Assembly: GCA_944391835.1 (NCBI GenBank)
Contig: CALXVA010000008.1
Location: forward strand, 1 to 32,749
Length of the DNA stretch: 32,749 nucleotides
Origin: an uncultured Clostridia bacterium
GTDB lineage: Bacteria > Bacillota > Clostridia > TANB77 > CAG-508
Direction: 5' to 3'
The notes beneath the pieces were generated by a model. It did not search any database. It worked only from the letters and a program-made list of their open reading frames with translations, and was not told where the DNA came from. The translations under genes and the position numbers were made by a program. Shown here piece by piece: positions 7,835 through 16,344 of the stretch (its first letter is position 1; each line of letters starts with the position of its first letter).

Positions 7835-8530
7835 CTATTTTGTAAAAAATTTAATAATTTGTTTATCAATTAAATCAAGTGATTCACTAGATATTTTTAC
7901 GTTTCTTCGTACAGTATCCTTGAAAATTCTTTGTTTGCTAACTGTAGTTATTTGATTAATTAATGCTATACTATCTTTTTTCATTTTACCAATTTCTTTT
8001 TCCATTTTTTCAATATATTTTTGCTCTTTTTCTATGATATTTTGAATATTGATAGGAATATCTTCTATCTTTTCTAATTCACTTAATATTTGTTGCAATT
8101 TCTGTTTTTCCTTTTCTATTTTGTCTTGAAAAACAATATAAAGTTCCTTTCCAAGATTTACAGAAGAAGAATCATATTTTTTATTATCTTTTCTAGATGT
8201 TAATGGAATAACATTTAATGCTCCATTTCTGGTATTATCATATTTATTTAGTACAATACAATAATGTAATCCTCCTAATTCATTTCCAATATTAAAACCC
8301 AAGTTTACTTTTATTACATCGCCACGAGAGTACATACCAGATTTTGCAATATTGAAAGTTCTTTCTTCATCGTGATATTCGGAAAAGTCATGTATCCAAT
8401 ATGCTAATAAATCACTTTTTTTGTATTCATTTAATTCTATATGTTTCAAAAAAGATAAGTCTAATCTGTTTAAAGAATTATCCTTATGTAGAATAGCATT
8501 GTTTTTTAGTTTGATTTCATTTTCATCCAT
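7835..8530 (-). CDS. MazF/PemK-like toxin-family protein with coiled-coil insert
   Basis: The 231-residue protein has a MazF/PemK core in two pieces. SRGDVIKVNLGFNIGNELGG...NVIPLTSRK at about 68-114 matches the RGDV...GxExGG...TS pattern. SIALINQITTVSKQRI at about 187-202 matches the LLEQIRTIDKQRL segment. A charged helical insert at about 137-185, probably a coiled coil, separates them, and about 65 extra residues precede the core. Thr111 of the usual active pair is kept, but the Arg of the GGxRP motif is replaced (GGLHYCIV). Ordinary MazF proteins are about 110 residues. No MazE-like antitoxin gene is adjacent. Family role: mRNA interferase; activity here is unproven. The start has AGGAGTG five bases upstream. 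A palindrome overlaps the promoter, suggesting autoregulation or repression. Confidence 0.75.
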   Translation of the reverse strand: MDENEIKLKNNAILHKDNSLNRLDLSFLKHIELNEYKKSDLLAYWIHDFSEYHDEERTFNIAKSGMYSRGDVIKVNLGFNIGNELGGLHYCIVLNKYDNTRNGALNVIPLTSRKDNKKYDSSSVNLGKELYIVFQDKIEKEKQKLQQILSELEKIEDIPINIQNIIEKEQKYIEKMEKEIGKMKKDSIALINQITTVSKQRIFKDTVRRNVKISSESLDLIDKQIIKFFTK

Positions 8531-8561
8531 AGTATCACTCCTAGTAATTCAATATAGAAGT

Positions 8562-8591
8562 ATTGTATCAAACATCTGTTTAAAATACAAT
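8562..8591 (-). promoter_or_regulatory. Promoter with overlapping dyad operator for MazF-like gene
   Basis: On the minus strand the promoter is TTGTAT, a 17-bp spacer, and TACAAT. The same 30 bp form a near-perfect dyad: ATTGTATcAAACA, 2-bp centre, TGTTTaaaATACAAT. The symmetry spans exactly the -35 to -10 interval, the arrangement of a self-repressed toxin-antitoxin operon. Confidence 0.6.
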
Positions 8592-8596
8592 AGATA

Positions 8597-8624
8597 TTGA
8601 AAAATAATTTTATTATGTTATAAT
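8597..8624 (+). promoter_or_regulatory. Orphan plus-strand promoter
   Basis: TTGAAA, a 16-bp spacer, and TATAAT with extended TGt. It drives transcription into a 180-bp gene-free stretch carrying two nested hairpins. The only frame behind it is a 40-codon ORF at 8639-8761 without a Shine-Dalgarno sequence. Confidence 0.5.
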
Positions 8625-8669
8625 TTATGCAACGGTTGATGAATCGAATTATTTTTTTGAGCCAAATAT

Positions 8670-8791
8670 GGGAGGAACACTTTGAGAAAAAGGTGATTTT
8701 TTCGCAAATAACCTCCCTAAAGGCTCCAAAAGTACTCCCACGAAATTCTAAAATTACTTAAAGTAAATAATTTTAGAACTTTGTGGGAGTA
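8670..8791 (+). ncRNA. Candidate structured RNA with 59-nt hairpin, copy 2
   Basis: The first stem has two blocks, GAGCC then GGGAGG pairing with CCTCCC then GGCTC (about 8670-8726). The second is a 59-nt hairpin at 8733-8791 with arms of 24 bp and about two mismatches (TACTCCCAC...GTGGGAGTA). The second hairpin is related to the one at 7576-7634. It lies between the orphan promoter at 8597 and the convergent HD-domain gene. On the minus strand the hairpin is followed by only four Ts, so it may act as a weak terminator for that gene. No RNA family is recognised. Confidence 0.4.
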
Positions 8792-8810
8792 TAATTTCTA
8801 AAACTAATTT

Positions 8811-9836
8811 TCAAAACTCAAAATCCAAATACACATAATTATCCATATCATAAGCTAAATTAGTATCAATCATTTTCTTAGCAATCTTACAACTTTTAGA
8901 CATTCTTTGCCCATTAAATAAAGGGTCAATATACCTTACTTTTGCTCCGTGATGCACAAAATAAACATTTTTTGGTTCTTCTTTAGATGTCTTAACCTTT
9001 TTTGCATTTCTCCAGATGTCAAATATATCTTTGTATTTAGAATTTTCTATAATGTTAATAATATCGCTTTCCTTTAATTCATATAAATCTTTTTTAGATA
9101 TTTTATGCTCATCACTTAATTTCTTCAAAATATCTGCAATAAGTTGCATAGAGTACCTAGTTCTATCTTCACGATATATAACTGATAACCTACTTGTAAT
9201 TTTTACAAAATTTCTTGCAATTTTTTTAGTTTTAAAGCCTAATTCAATTTCATCTTCTTCATTTTTTTGCACTTCTATATCATTATATATTTCTGAAATA
9301 ACACTACTATCAACTAATCTATAAGTAAATAAAGCATTTGATAACGAATATTCTAATCTGTCGGCAGATAGTTTAGGGGTATCATTGTCTGCTATTGGAT
9401 AAATATGATAGTCATTTACCTCATTTAAACTAATATTGTCTCTTTTTAGTAAAGTCATTATTTCTTTAGAATTTTTTATAAAATCTGTAGTTAAATCTTC
9501 TGTAGATTCTTGAGTCATATAATCTCCATTTAGGAAATCTACACAATGCTTAAATGCAGGTGTTGCAATGTCGTGGAATAGTCCTGCCAAAGTTTGCTTT
9601 TTATCATGAGTGAAATGCCATACAATTAAAGCTACTGCAATTGAATGGTCTAAGCTAGAAAAGAAAAAATTGCTTTCAAATAAATCCGAATAGATGGTAC
9701 CACAGGTAACACTAATATATTGTTGTGCTAATAATTCGTTTGTGTCTATATAGTCATTTAGCCATTCTGGAAAATCAGGTTCTAATATTTTAAAATAATC
9801 TTTTACTTCTTTATCTACTTTATTATAATACTTCAT
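8811..9836 (-). CDS. HD-domain phosphohydrolase-like protein
   Basis: The 341-residue soluble protein has an HD metal-site pattern: His64 in SLDHSIAVAL, His88-Asp89 in LAGLFHDIATPAFKH, and Asp159 in LSADRLEYS. The DRLEYS segment resembles dGTPase or nucleotidase-like HD proteins, but substrate and pathway cannot be told. The C terminus has a YFVHHGAKVRYIDPL segment of unknown role. Start choice: AGGAGAT about 8 bp upstream of ATG at 9836. A likely promoter (TTGTGC, 17 bp, TGtTAAAAT) lies about 45 bp upstream. It is a single gene, with no partner on the same strand nearby. Confidence 0.75.
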   Translation of the reverse strand: MKYYNKVDKEVKDYFKILEPDFPEWLNDYIDTNELLAQQYISVTCGTIYSDLFESNFFFSSLDHSIAVALIVWHFTHDKKQTLAGLFHDIATPAFKHCVDFLNGDYMTQESTEDLTTDFIKNSKEIMTLLKRDNISLNEVNDYHIYPIADNDTPKLSADRLEYSLSNALFTYRLVDSSVISEIYNDIEVQKNEEDEIELGFKTKKIARNFVKITSRLSVIYREDRTRYSMQLIADILKKLSDEHKISKKDLYELKESDIINIIENSKYKDIFDIWRNAKKVKTSKEEPKNVYFVHHGAKVRYIDPLFNGQRMSKSCKIAKKMIDTNLAYDMDNYVYLDFEF

Positions 9837-9908
9837 TTTATAAATCTCCTATATATTTAAAATTCTATCTTGTGTAATTTTAACATATTATTTTGTAAAG
9901 CACAACGT

Positions 9909-9956
9909 TGAAAAAAATAAAATGAGTATATCTATGAAAAAAATAAAATGAGTATA
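9909..9956 (+). repeat. Two tandem 22-bp repeats
   Basis: TGAAAAAAATAAAATGAGTA followed by TA occurs at 9909-9930 and identically at 9935-9956 (period 26), between the divergent HD-domain gene and ftsY. Apart from the ftsY promoter, nothing else is seen in this 299-bp gap. Confidence 0.7.
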
Positions 9957-10000
9957 CCAAATTAAAGTAGATGGTTTGAATAGCAATTCATCTGCTCTCC

Positions 10001-10029
10001 TTGACATAATCCACTAAAAATAATATAAT
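10001..10029 (+). promoter_or_regulatory. Consensus promoter of ftsY
   Basis: TTGACA at 10001-10006, a 17-bp spacer, TATAAT at 10024-10029. It leaves a leader of about 100 nt before ftsY. Confidence 0.85.
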
Positions 10030-10135
10030 ATAGCTTGTAAAATATTAGGAAATATTTGGTATTAATAGTTTTATTTAACGTATATAAATCAAATATTTTA
10101 GTAAAATAAGGTGTAAAAAGAGAGGAAATAATATA

Positions 10136-11041
10136 ATGGGCTTTTTTGATAAATTAAAACAAGGGTTAAGCAAAACTAAAACTTCATTTGAAGAGAAAAT
10201 AAATAATGTTTTTAGTAATTTTAGAAAAGTAGATGAAGAGTTACTAGAAGAATTAGAAGAGGCACTTATTATGTCCGATGTTGGAGTAGAAACTTCAACA
10301 AAAATAATAGGAAATTTAAGAGATAGAATTAAAAAAGAAAAAATAGAAGACGAAGAAGCTGTAAAGCAAGCACTAAGAGAAGAAATTAAGAAAATATTTG
10401 ATGAACTAGATAATAGCTTGCATTTAGATACAGTTCCATCTGTAATTTTAGTTGTAGGTGTAAATGGAGTAGGAAAGACCACTTCAATAGGTAAAATGGC
10501 AAATAGACTAAGAAAAGACGGAAAGAAAGTAGTAATAGCAGCAGCAGATACATTTAGAGCAGCAGCAGTAGAGCAACTAGAAATTTGGGCAAATAGAGCA
10601 GGAAGCGACATTGTAAAAAGAGAAGAAGGAGTTGACCCAGCATCTGTAGTGTTCGATGCAATTAAGGTTACAAAAGAGAAAAATGCAGATGTACTTATTT
10701 GCGATACCGCAGGAAGATTGCATAATAAGAAGTATTTAATGGACGAACTTATAAAAATAAAAAGAGTTATAGATAAAGAACTTCCAAATGCTTCAAAAGA
10801 AATTTTAATGGTACTAGATGCAACCACAGGACAAAATGCTATAAGCCAAGTAAAAGCTTTTAAAGAAACTGTAGATATAACAGGTTTAGTGCTTACAAAA
10901 CTTGACGGAACTGCCAAAGGTGGAGTAGTAATTGGAATAGCAAATGAAAATAAGATGCCAGTTAAATTTATAGGAATTGGCGAGCAAATAGATGATATGG
11001 AAATATTTAATAGTGAGGATTTTGTAAAAGCTCTTATTTAG
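10136..11041 (+). CDS. ftsY: Signal recognition particle receptor FtsY
   Basis: The 301-residue NG-domain GTPase docks SRP-ribosome complexes at the membrane by pairing with Ffh. The helical N domain (about 1-95) contains MGFFDKLKQGLSKTK, the short amphipathic start found in Bacillota FtsY proteins that lack the acidic A domain of E. coli. The G domain has P-loop GVNGVGKTT (108-116), DTFRAAA (138-144), DTAGRL (190-195) and TKLDG (254-258). AGAGAGGAAA precedes the ATG. It stands apart from ffh, and the UPF0182 gene follows after 73 bp. Confidence 0.97.
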   Translation: MGFFDKLKQGLSKTKTSFEEKINNVFSNFRKVDEELLEELEEALIMSDVGVETSTKIIGNLRDRIKKEKIEDEEAVKQALREEIKKIFDELDNSLHLDTVPSVILVVGVNGVGKTTSIGKMANRLRKDGKKVVIAAADTFRAAAVEQLEIWANRAGSDIVKREEGVDPASVVFDAIKVTKEKNADVLICDTAGRLHNKKYLMDELIKIKRVIDKELPNASKEILMVLDATTGQNAISQVKAFKETVDITGLVLTKLDGTAKGGVVIGIANENKMPVKFIGIGEQIDDMEIFNSEDFVKALI

Positions 11042-11114
11042 AATAATTAAATAGTAAAAAATATAGTAGAATGAAAAGTAAAGATTTTTAGAAACCTTAC
11101 GAAAGGAGAAATGT

Positions 11115-13997
11115 ATGGATAATATAGAACAGAAAAGTTCAAATAATTCAGCAAAAGATAAAACTAACCCAAAAAAAGCAGTAGTAGAACAATCTAAGCC
11201 AGATGTTGAAGAAAATAAAAGTAAAGCAAGAATGTATATAGTAATACTATTTATTTTATTTGTTGCTATTGTAGGATATATTATTTATAGAGGAGAATAC
11301 TTAGAAATTTTAGAAATAGGAGAAAATTACTTAAGTATATTCTGGCAAAATGTAAATTACACAGCAATAGCTTTTATAATAAACTTTATATTTTTATTTT
11401 GTGTTATTTATATAAATAACACTCGAATAAAAAATGCTTTAAAACCATTTTTTGATACAGAAAAAAAGCAAATGCCAAAACTTCCAAACAAGTCAATATC
11501 ACTTATTTTATCAGTAATTGTAAGTGCAATTACAACAGAGGTAATATTAAATCAATATATGTTGTTTACGAATAGTACGTTATTTGGAAGAAATGATCCG
11601 GTTTTCGGCTTAGATATTGGATTTTTTATGTTCCAAAAGCCTTTTATAGATATTTTATTTATGTATGCAATTTTCTTAATTATTGGGCTTACAATCTACA
11701 CAATTATTTATTATATAGTAGTGTTTAATATTTGTTTTGATGGAATAGATAGAGAAACACTAAAAAGCAGTAAGTTATTAAAACAATTATTCACTAATAT
11801 AAAAATACTAGCTATACTAGTTGCAGGTTTTGTGTTAGTAAAAACTTTGGATATAGGTTTTGACAGATTTTTGAACTTACAAGAAGACACAACTTATTCT
11901 ATTTATGGTGCAGGAATTACAGATGCAACAATAAAATTATGGGGTTATAGAATCTTACCAATTCTTATAATTTTATCAGTATTTATGGCTATAAGGGCCT
12001 TTAATAAAGGAAGCACTAAAAAAGTAGTTATGTGGATAATGGTTGTACCAGCATATTTAATTATATTACTAATTGTGATGGCGCTATTCCAAGTTATATT
12101 TGTAACTCCTAATGAACTAGATAGAGAAGAGCAAAATATAAGGTACAATATAGAATATACAAAAGAAGCTTATGGTATAAATTCGGATGTATTTACAATA
12201 GAAAATGGTGGAGAAACAATTACAGAAAGTACATTAACAGAATTATCTAATACAATTAATAACATAGTAATTGTAGACGAAGATACTTTATTAAAAGATT
12301 TAAATACAGTTCAAACAGAAAAGGGCTATTATACTTACGGTACATCTGCGATAGCAAGTTATAGAATAGATGGAGAGCAAAAACTTGTATATGTATCACC
12401 ACGAGAAATTTCTAATGCAAATGGAACATATAATAACCAAACTTACGAATACACACATGGCTATGGTGTAGTTATAACAGATGCAACAGAAACCGATGCA
12501 AATGGAAATTTAATAAAATTGCAAAAAAATTATGAATCCTCAGAAAAAGACATTGTAACAATAACAGAGCCAAGAATTTATTTTGGACTAGAAACAAATA
12601 ATAATATTGTTACAAATAGCAAAAATAGAAATGAATTTGACTATCCAATTTCTACAACAGAAAATGCTGAAAACGTATATGATGGAGATGCAGGTTTAAG
12701 CTTAAACTTTATTGATAGATTTATACTTGGTATAAAAGAGGGAGATTTAAATTTAGCATTCTCGGCAAATGTAAATAGTGATAGCAAAATTTTAACAAAT
12801 AGAAACATAATAGAGAGAGCAAAGACCTTAATGCCATACTTACTATATGACGAAGAACCATATATGGTAGTAAATGACGAAGGTGAGCTTATATGGGTAT
12901 TAGATGCATACACTACATCAAGCAATTATCCATATTCACAAAAAACAACAGTACAAATAGATACACTAAATAAGCTAGAGTTAAACTATATTAGAAATTC
13001 TGTAAAGGTATTAATTAATGCATATACTGGTGAAATTAAATTTTATATAACAGATGAAACTGACCCAATAGCTATGGCCTATGATAAAATTTATCAAGAT
13101 TTATTTACAGACGAAGAAATTCCAAGTGATATAAGCAGTCAATTTATATATCCAGAATTTTTATATAGCATACAAGCAGACATAATACAAAGATACCACG
13201 ATATCCAACCAGATGTGCTATACAGAGGCGACGATGTATGGGATATAGCAACACATAATACAGGCAGAATTTCTACCAAAACAGGAGTGGATATAGAACC
13301 ATATTATACGATGGTAGATACTATAGATTCTGAAGAAAGTAAGTTGGGATTGGTGTTACCATTTACACCTAGTGAGAAGCAAAACATAATATCATATGCA
13401 GTAGGAACATATGAGGGAGGAGAAGCAAAACTTACAATATACAGATTTGCATCTGATAGTAATATTTTAGGACCAATGCAACTAGATACACAAATTGAGC
13501 AAGACGAAGAAATATCAAGCGAACTAGAAGCTTTAAATGTAACAGGTACAAGAATTTCAAAAAATATGATTATAGTACCACTTAATAATACTCTATTATA
13601 TGTAGAACCAGTTTACCAAGAGTATATAAATGAAGATGATTCTACACCAACACTTAAAAAAGTAATTGTAGCATCTGGAAATAAACTAGCAATTGGTAAC
13701 AACTTGAATGAAGCACTAAGAAATCTTGTATCGCAATATGCTGTAGATATAGAGGTAGAAAACACAGATAGTATAGATGACTTAGTTCAAGCTATAATTA
13801 AAGCAAATGGAAATTTAAAAGAATCTACTTCAAATTCGGATTTCGAGATGATAGGAAAAGATATACAACGACTACAAGACTTAATAGATAGCTTAGAAAA
13901 TTTAGTTGCAGAGCAAGAAAAAGAAAATGAGGATAATAATACTTTAACCAACGAGATTTATGCTAATGAGCTAGTGGACAATGTGGTTGCTGAATAA
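11115..13997 (+). CDS. UPF0182 family membrane protein
   Basis: The 960-residue protein belongs to the UPF0182 (COG1615) family, of unknown function. About seven transmembrane segments lie in the first third (about 38-58, 80-102, 127-147, 176-203, 228-245, 278-295, 302-326), followed by a large, probably extracytoplasmic region. Family signatures include FGRNDPVFGLDIGFFMFQKPF in the membrane part and YSIYGAGITDATIKLWGYR. The first 35 residues are polar and charged (cytoplasmic), and the last 60 are acidic. AAAGGAG precedes the ATG. The next genes encode transketolase, and a palindrome sits immediately after the stop codon. Confidence 0.9.
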   Translation: MDNIEQKSSNNSAKDKTNPKKAVVEQSKPDVEENKSKARMYIVILFILFVAIVGYIIYRGEYLEILEIGENYLSIFWQNVNYTAIAFIINFIFLFCVIYINNTRIKNALKPFFDTEKKQMPKLPNKSISLILSVIVSAITTEVILNQYMLFTNSTLFGRNDPVFGLDIGFFMFQKPFIDILFMYAIFLIIGLTIYTIIYYIVVFNICFDGIDRETLKSSKLLKQLFTNIKILAILVAGFVLVKTLDIGFDRFLNLQEDTTYSIYGAGITDATIKLWGYRILPILIILSVFMAIRAFNKGSTKKVVMWIMVVPAYLIILLIVMALFQVIFVTPNELDREEQNIRYNIEYTKEAYGINSDVFTIENGGETITESTLTELSNTINNIVIVDEDTLLKDLNTVQTEKGYYTYGTSAIASYRIDGEQKLVYVSPREISNANGTYNNQTYEYTHGYGVVITDATETDANGNLIKLQKNYESSEKDIVTITEPRIYFGLETNNNIVTNSKNRNEFDYPISTTENAENVYDGDAGLSLNFIDRFILGIKEGDLNLAFSANVNSDSKILTNRNIIERAKTLMPYLLYDEEPYMVVNDEGELIWVLDAYTTSSNYPYSQKTTVQIDTLNKLELNYIRNSVKVLINAYTGEIKFYITDETDPIAMAYDKIYQDLFTDEEIPSDISSQFIYPEFLYSIQADIIQRYHDIQPDVLYRGDDVWDIATHNTGRISTKTGVDIEPYYTMVDTIDSEESKLGLVLPFTPSEKQNIISYAVGTYEGGEAKLTIYRFASDSNILGPMQLDTQIEQDEEISSELEALNVTGTRISKNMIIVPLNNTLLYVEPVYQEYINEDDSTPTLKKVIVASGNKLAIGNNLNEALRNLVSQYAVDIEVENTDSIDDLVQAIIKANGNLKESTSNSDFEMIGKDIQRLQDLIDSLENLVAEQEKENEDNNTLTNEIYANELVDNVVAE

Positions 13998-13998
13998 T

Positions 13999-14029
13999 GT
14001 GGACAAAAGGGACACTCCATTTTGTCCAC
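13999..14029 (+). repeat. REP-like palindromic element, copy F
   Basis: A perfect 10-bp stem, GTGGACAAAA/TTTTGTCCAC, encloses GGGACACTCCA. It begins one base after the UPF0182 stop codon and ends about 15 bp before the Shine-Dalgarno sequence of the transketolase gene. It is the most divergent member of the repeat family. Confidence 0.65.
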
Positions 14030-14057
14030 GGCTACTTGAAAAGAGGAGGAAAAAACA

Positions 14058-14894
14058 ATGAAAATAACCAATGTAGAAGCTTTAAAAAGAATTGCAGTAG
14101 AAGTAAGAAAAGATATCATAGAAGCAGTGTATAGTGCAAAATCTGGTCATCCAGGTGGCTCACTATCAATTGCAGATATTTTAACAGTTCTATATTTTAA
14201 CCAAATGAACATAGATGAGCAAAAACCTAATGATCCCAACAGAGATAGACTAGTTCTATCAAAGGGGCACGCTTGCATTGCATTATATAGTGTGCTTGCA
14301 GAAAAAGGATATTTTGCTAAAGAAGGATTACAATCTTTTAGACACTTAGGAAGCCCATTGCAAGGACATCCAGATATGAATAAAGTTCCAGGAGTTGATA
14401 TGACAACAGGCTCATTAGGACAAGGATTATCTGTAAGTGTAGGTATGGCTATTGCTTCAAAAATGAATAAAGCCGGATGCAAAATTTATTGCATACTAGG
14501 AGATGGAGAAATAGAAGAGGGGCAAGTTTGGGAAGCTGCTATGTCAGCTAGCAAAAATAACCTTGATAATTTGTGTGTTATATTGGACAACAATAATCTA
14601 CAAATAGATGGTGAGATAGACAAAGTAGGTGGTATGAACAACATAACTGAAAAATTTTTAAGTTTCGGATTTAATGTAATCAATATAAATGGTCACAATA
14701 TAGATGAAATAATAGATGCAATTACAACAGCAAAACAAACAAAAGGAAAACCTACAGTAATTATTGCTAAAACCATAAAGGGAAAGGGCGTATCTTTTAT
14801 GGAGAATATAGCTTCATGGCATGGTAAAGCTCCAAATGAAGAGGAGTATAATCTTGCTATGGAGGAGCTTAATAGGGCAATGTTAGAGATTTAG
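14058..14894 (+). CDS. Transketolase, N-terminal (TPP pyrophosphate-binding) subunit
   Basis: The 278-residue protein is one half of the split transketolase common in Clostridia and archaea. It transfers two-carbon ketol units in the non-oxidative pentose phosphate pathway. The TPP/Mg site is GDGEIEEGQ from 148 to ILDNNN at about 180. His31 (SGHPGGSLS), His71 (SKGHA) and His104 (GHPDMN) occupy conserved active-site motifs. It is directly followed by the partner subunit at 14909, so the two are cotranscribed. AGAGGAGGAAAAA precedes the ATG. Confidence 0.95.
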   Translation: MKITNVEALKRIAVEVRKDIIEAVYSAKSGHPGGSLSIADILTVLYFNQMNIDEQKPNDPNRDRLVLSKGHACIALYSVLAEKGYFAKEGLQSFRHLGSPLQGHPDMNKVPGVDMTTGSLGQGLSVSVGMAIASKMNKAGCKIYCILGDGEIEEGQVWEAAMSASKNNLDNLCVILDNNNLQIDGEIDKVGGMNNITEKFLSFGFNVININGHNIDEIIDAITTAKQTKGKPTVIIAKTIKGKGVSFMENIASWHGKAPNEEEYNLAMEELNRAMLEI

Positions 14895-14908
14895 GAAAGG
14901 AACGAGTG

Positions 14909-15868
14909 ATGATGATGAGAGAAGATATAAAAATAGCTACAAGGCAAAGCTATGGGGAAGAATTAGCTAAGCTTGGAGAAGAAAATGAAAATATAGTTGT
15001 ACTTGATGCAGATTTGACAACTGCAACTAAAACAGAACTTTTTGCAGAAAAATTTCCAGATAGATTTATAAATGTGGGTATAGCAGAACAAAATCTTATG
15101 GGAATATCAGCAGGTTTATCTACATTTGGTAAAATACCATTTGCAAGCACTTTTGCTGTATTTGCAGCAGGTAGAGCTTATGAACAAATTAGAAACAGTA
15201 TTGCATATCCAAACCTAAATGTAAAGATTTGTGCTACACATGGTGGAGTAAGTGTTGGAGAAGATGGTGCTACACATCAAATGCTAGAAGATTTGGGGCT
15301 AATGCGAGGTTTGCCAAATATGACTGTAATGTGCACATCAGACGACATTCAAACAAAGTGGGCAGTAAGAGAAATTTCCAAAATAAAAGGTCCTGTATAT
15401 TTACGTTTATGCAGAATGAAGACACCAGTAATTTATGACACAGACAATTTTGAAATAGGAAAAGCTGTGCAAATAGGTGAGGGAACAGATGCAAGTATTA
15501 TTGCAACGGGAGTATGTGTATCAGAAGCAATAAAAACTATGGAAATTTTAAAGGAAAAAGGTATAAATGTTAGAGTAATAGATATGCATACAATAAAGCC
15601 AATAGATAGAAAAATGATTATAAAATGTGCAAAAGAAACCAAACGAATAATTACGGTAGAAGACCATAGTATAATTGGTGGTTTAGGAAGCAGTGTTTGT
15701 GAGGTGCTATCAGAAGAATACCCTACAAAGGTGGAAAGAATGGGTATAATGGATACCTTTGGACAAAGTGGAAAAGGGGAAGAATTGCTTGCATATTATA
15801 GAATAGATAGTAATGCAATTGTAGAGAAAATTGCTAAAAAATTAAAAAAAGTCGCAATTCACAGTTGA
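14909..15868 (+). CDS. Transketolase, C-terminal (pyrimidine-binding) subunit
   Basis: A protein of about 319 residues pairing with the upstream subunit. It has the PYR-domain motif NVGIAEQNLMGISAGLS, then CATHGGVSVGEDGATHQ, and a C-terminal transketolase domain with ITVEDHSIIGGLGSSV. A run of GTG ATG ATG ATG codons opens the frame. ATG at 14909 has AAAGGA seven bases upstream and is preferred over GTG at 14906. It lies 14 bp after the N-subunit gene. Confidence 0.95.
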   Translation: MMMREDIKIATRQSYGEELAKLGEENENIVVLDADLTTATKTELFAEKFPDRFINVGIAEQNLMGISAGLSTFGKIPFASTFAVFAAGRAYEQIRNSIAYPNLNVKICATHGGVSVGEDGATHQMLEDLGLMRGLPNMTVMCTSDDIQTKWAVREISKIKGPVYLRLCRMKTPVIYDTDNFEIGKAVQIGEGTDASIIATGVCVSEAIKTMEILKEKGINVRVIDMHTIKPIDRKMIIKCAKETKRIITVEDHSIIGGLGSSVCEVLSEEYPTKVERMGIMDTFGQSGKGEELLAYYRIDSNAIVEKIAKKLKKVAIHS

Positions 15869-15873
15869 TTTTA

Positions 15874-16027
15874 CAAGAAGCAGTATATATTTTTTATTTT
15901 TATTTCCGGCCCCCAACTGCGTACAAACTGTATAAAATTTCGCTAGTGCTCAATTTAACAGTTTGTAAACTTGTCGGTCCCCACCTTAAGCACTCCAATA
16001 AAAATAAAAAATATATACTGCTTCTTG
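15874..16027. repeat. 154-bp element with perfect 31-bp inverted ends
   Basis: The left arm 15874-15904 (CAAGAAGCAGTATATATTTT...) and right arm 15997-16027 are perfect inverse complements of 31 bp. The 92-nt interior is less AT-rich and has its own 10-bp stem TACAAACTGT/ACAGTTTGTA, plus AGTGCT and AGCACT, which could pair across it as a pseudoknot. The element begins five bases after the transketolase stop. No protein is encoded. It resembles a MITE-like or structured RNA element. The rest of this 476-bp gap holds a terminator, a promoter and repeat copy B. Confidence 0.75.
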
Positions 16028-16136
16028 CAATAAATATGGCTATGAATTATAACATTTATACAGTGACAAATTTGACAAAAAATGACAATATTATAAAAAA
16101 ACAAGTAAAAAAGAGATATTATAAAGAGAATTGAAG

Positions 16137-16182
16137 AAAAACAACATAAATAATTTTTAAAGAAAAATTTATGTTGTTTTTT
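16137..16182 (+). terminator. Rho-independent terminator before ftsE
   Basis: AAAACAACATAAAT pairs with ATTTATGTTGTTTT over a 15-nt loop, with T residues at the 3' side. It ends transcription from the transketolase direction and is symmetric enough to act both ways. Confidence 0.7.
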
Positions 16183-16195
16183 GTATGAAAAAGTA

Positions 16196-16224
16196 TTGCA
16201 AATAATTAATTTTATTGTTATGAT
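16196..16224 (+). promoter_or_regulatory. Promoter of ftsE-ftsX
   Basis: TTGCAA, a 17-bp spacer, and TATGAT with extended TGt, about 120 bp upstream of ftsE. Repeat copy B lies in the leader. Confidence 0.6.
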
Positions 16225-16266
16225 ATAGAAGTGAATTAGTATGACGGAGACACGTATATAATAGGT

Positions 16267-16323
16267 GAACCTGTCCCTAAAAGTGCCATTTGGCACTTCG
16301 GTGACAGGCACCAAGGTGCCAAA
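16267..16323 (+). repeat. REP-like palindromic element, copy B
   Basis: AACCTGTCCCTAAAAG leads into the palindrome AAGTGCCATTTGGCACTT, then CGGTGACAGG and CACCAAGGTGCC. It matches the reverse strand of copy A almost base for base, apart from the palindrome's two-base centre. It sits immediately before AAAAGGAG of ftsE. Confidence 0.8.
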
Positions 16324-16344
16324 ACCAGACAAAAGGAGAAAAAT

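Noticed and set aside
8639-8761. A 40-codon plus-strand frame behind the orphan promoter
   Set aside because: No Shine-Dalgarno sequence, and it runs through the inverted-repeat arms; kept only as part of the structured-RNA candidate.
10075-10917. A 280-codon open frame on the minus strand opposite ftsY
   Set aside because: It is the complement of a clear ftsY gene; its Ser/Phe-rich translation has no domain pattern and there is no Shine-Dalgarno sequence.
14058-15868. Transketolase broken by a frameshift
   Set aside because: Both halves have proper starts, Shine-Dalgarno sites and complete domains; split transketolase is normal in Clostridia.
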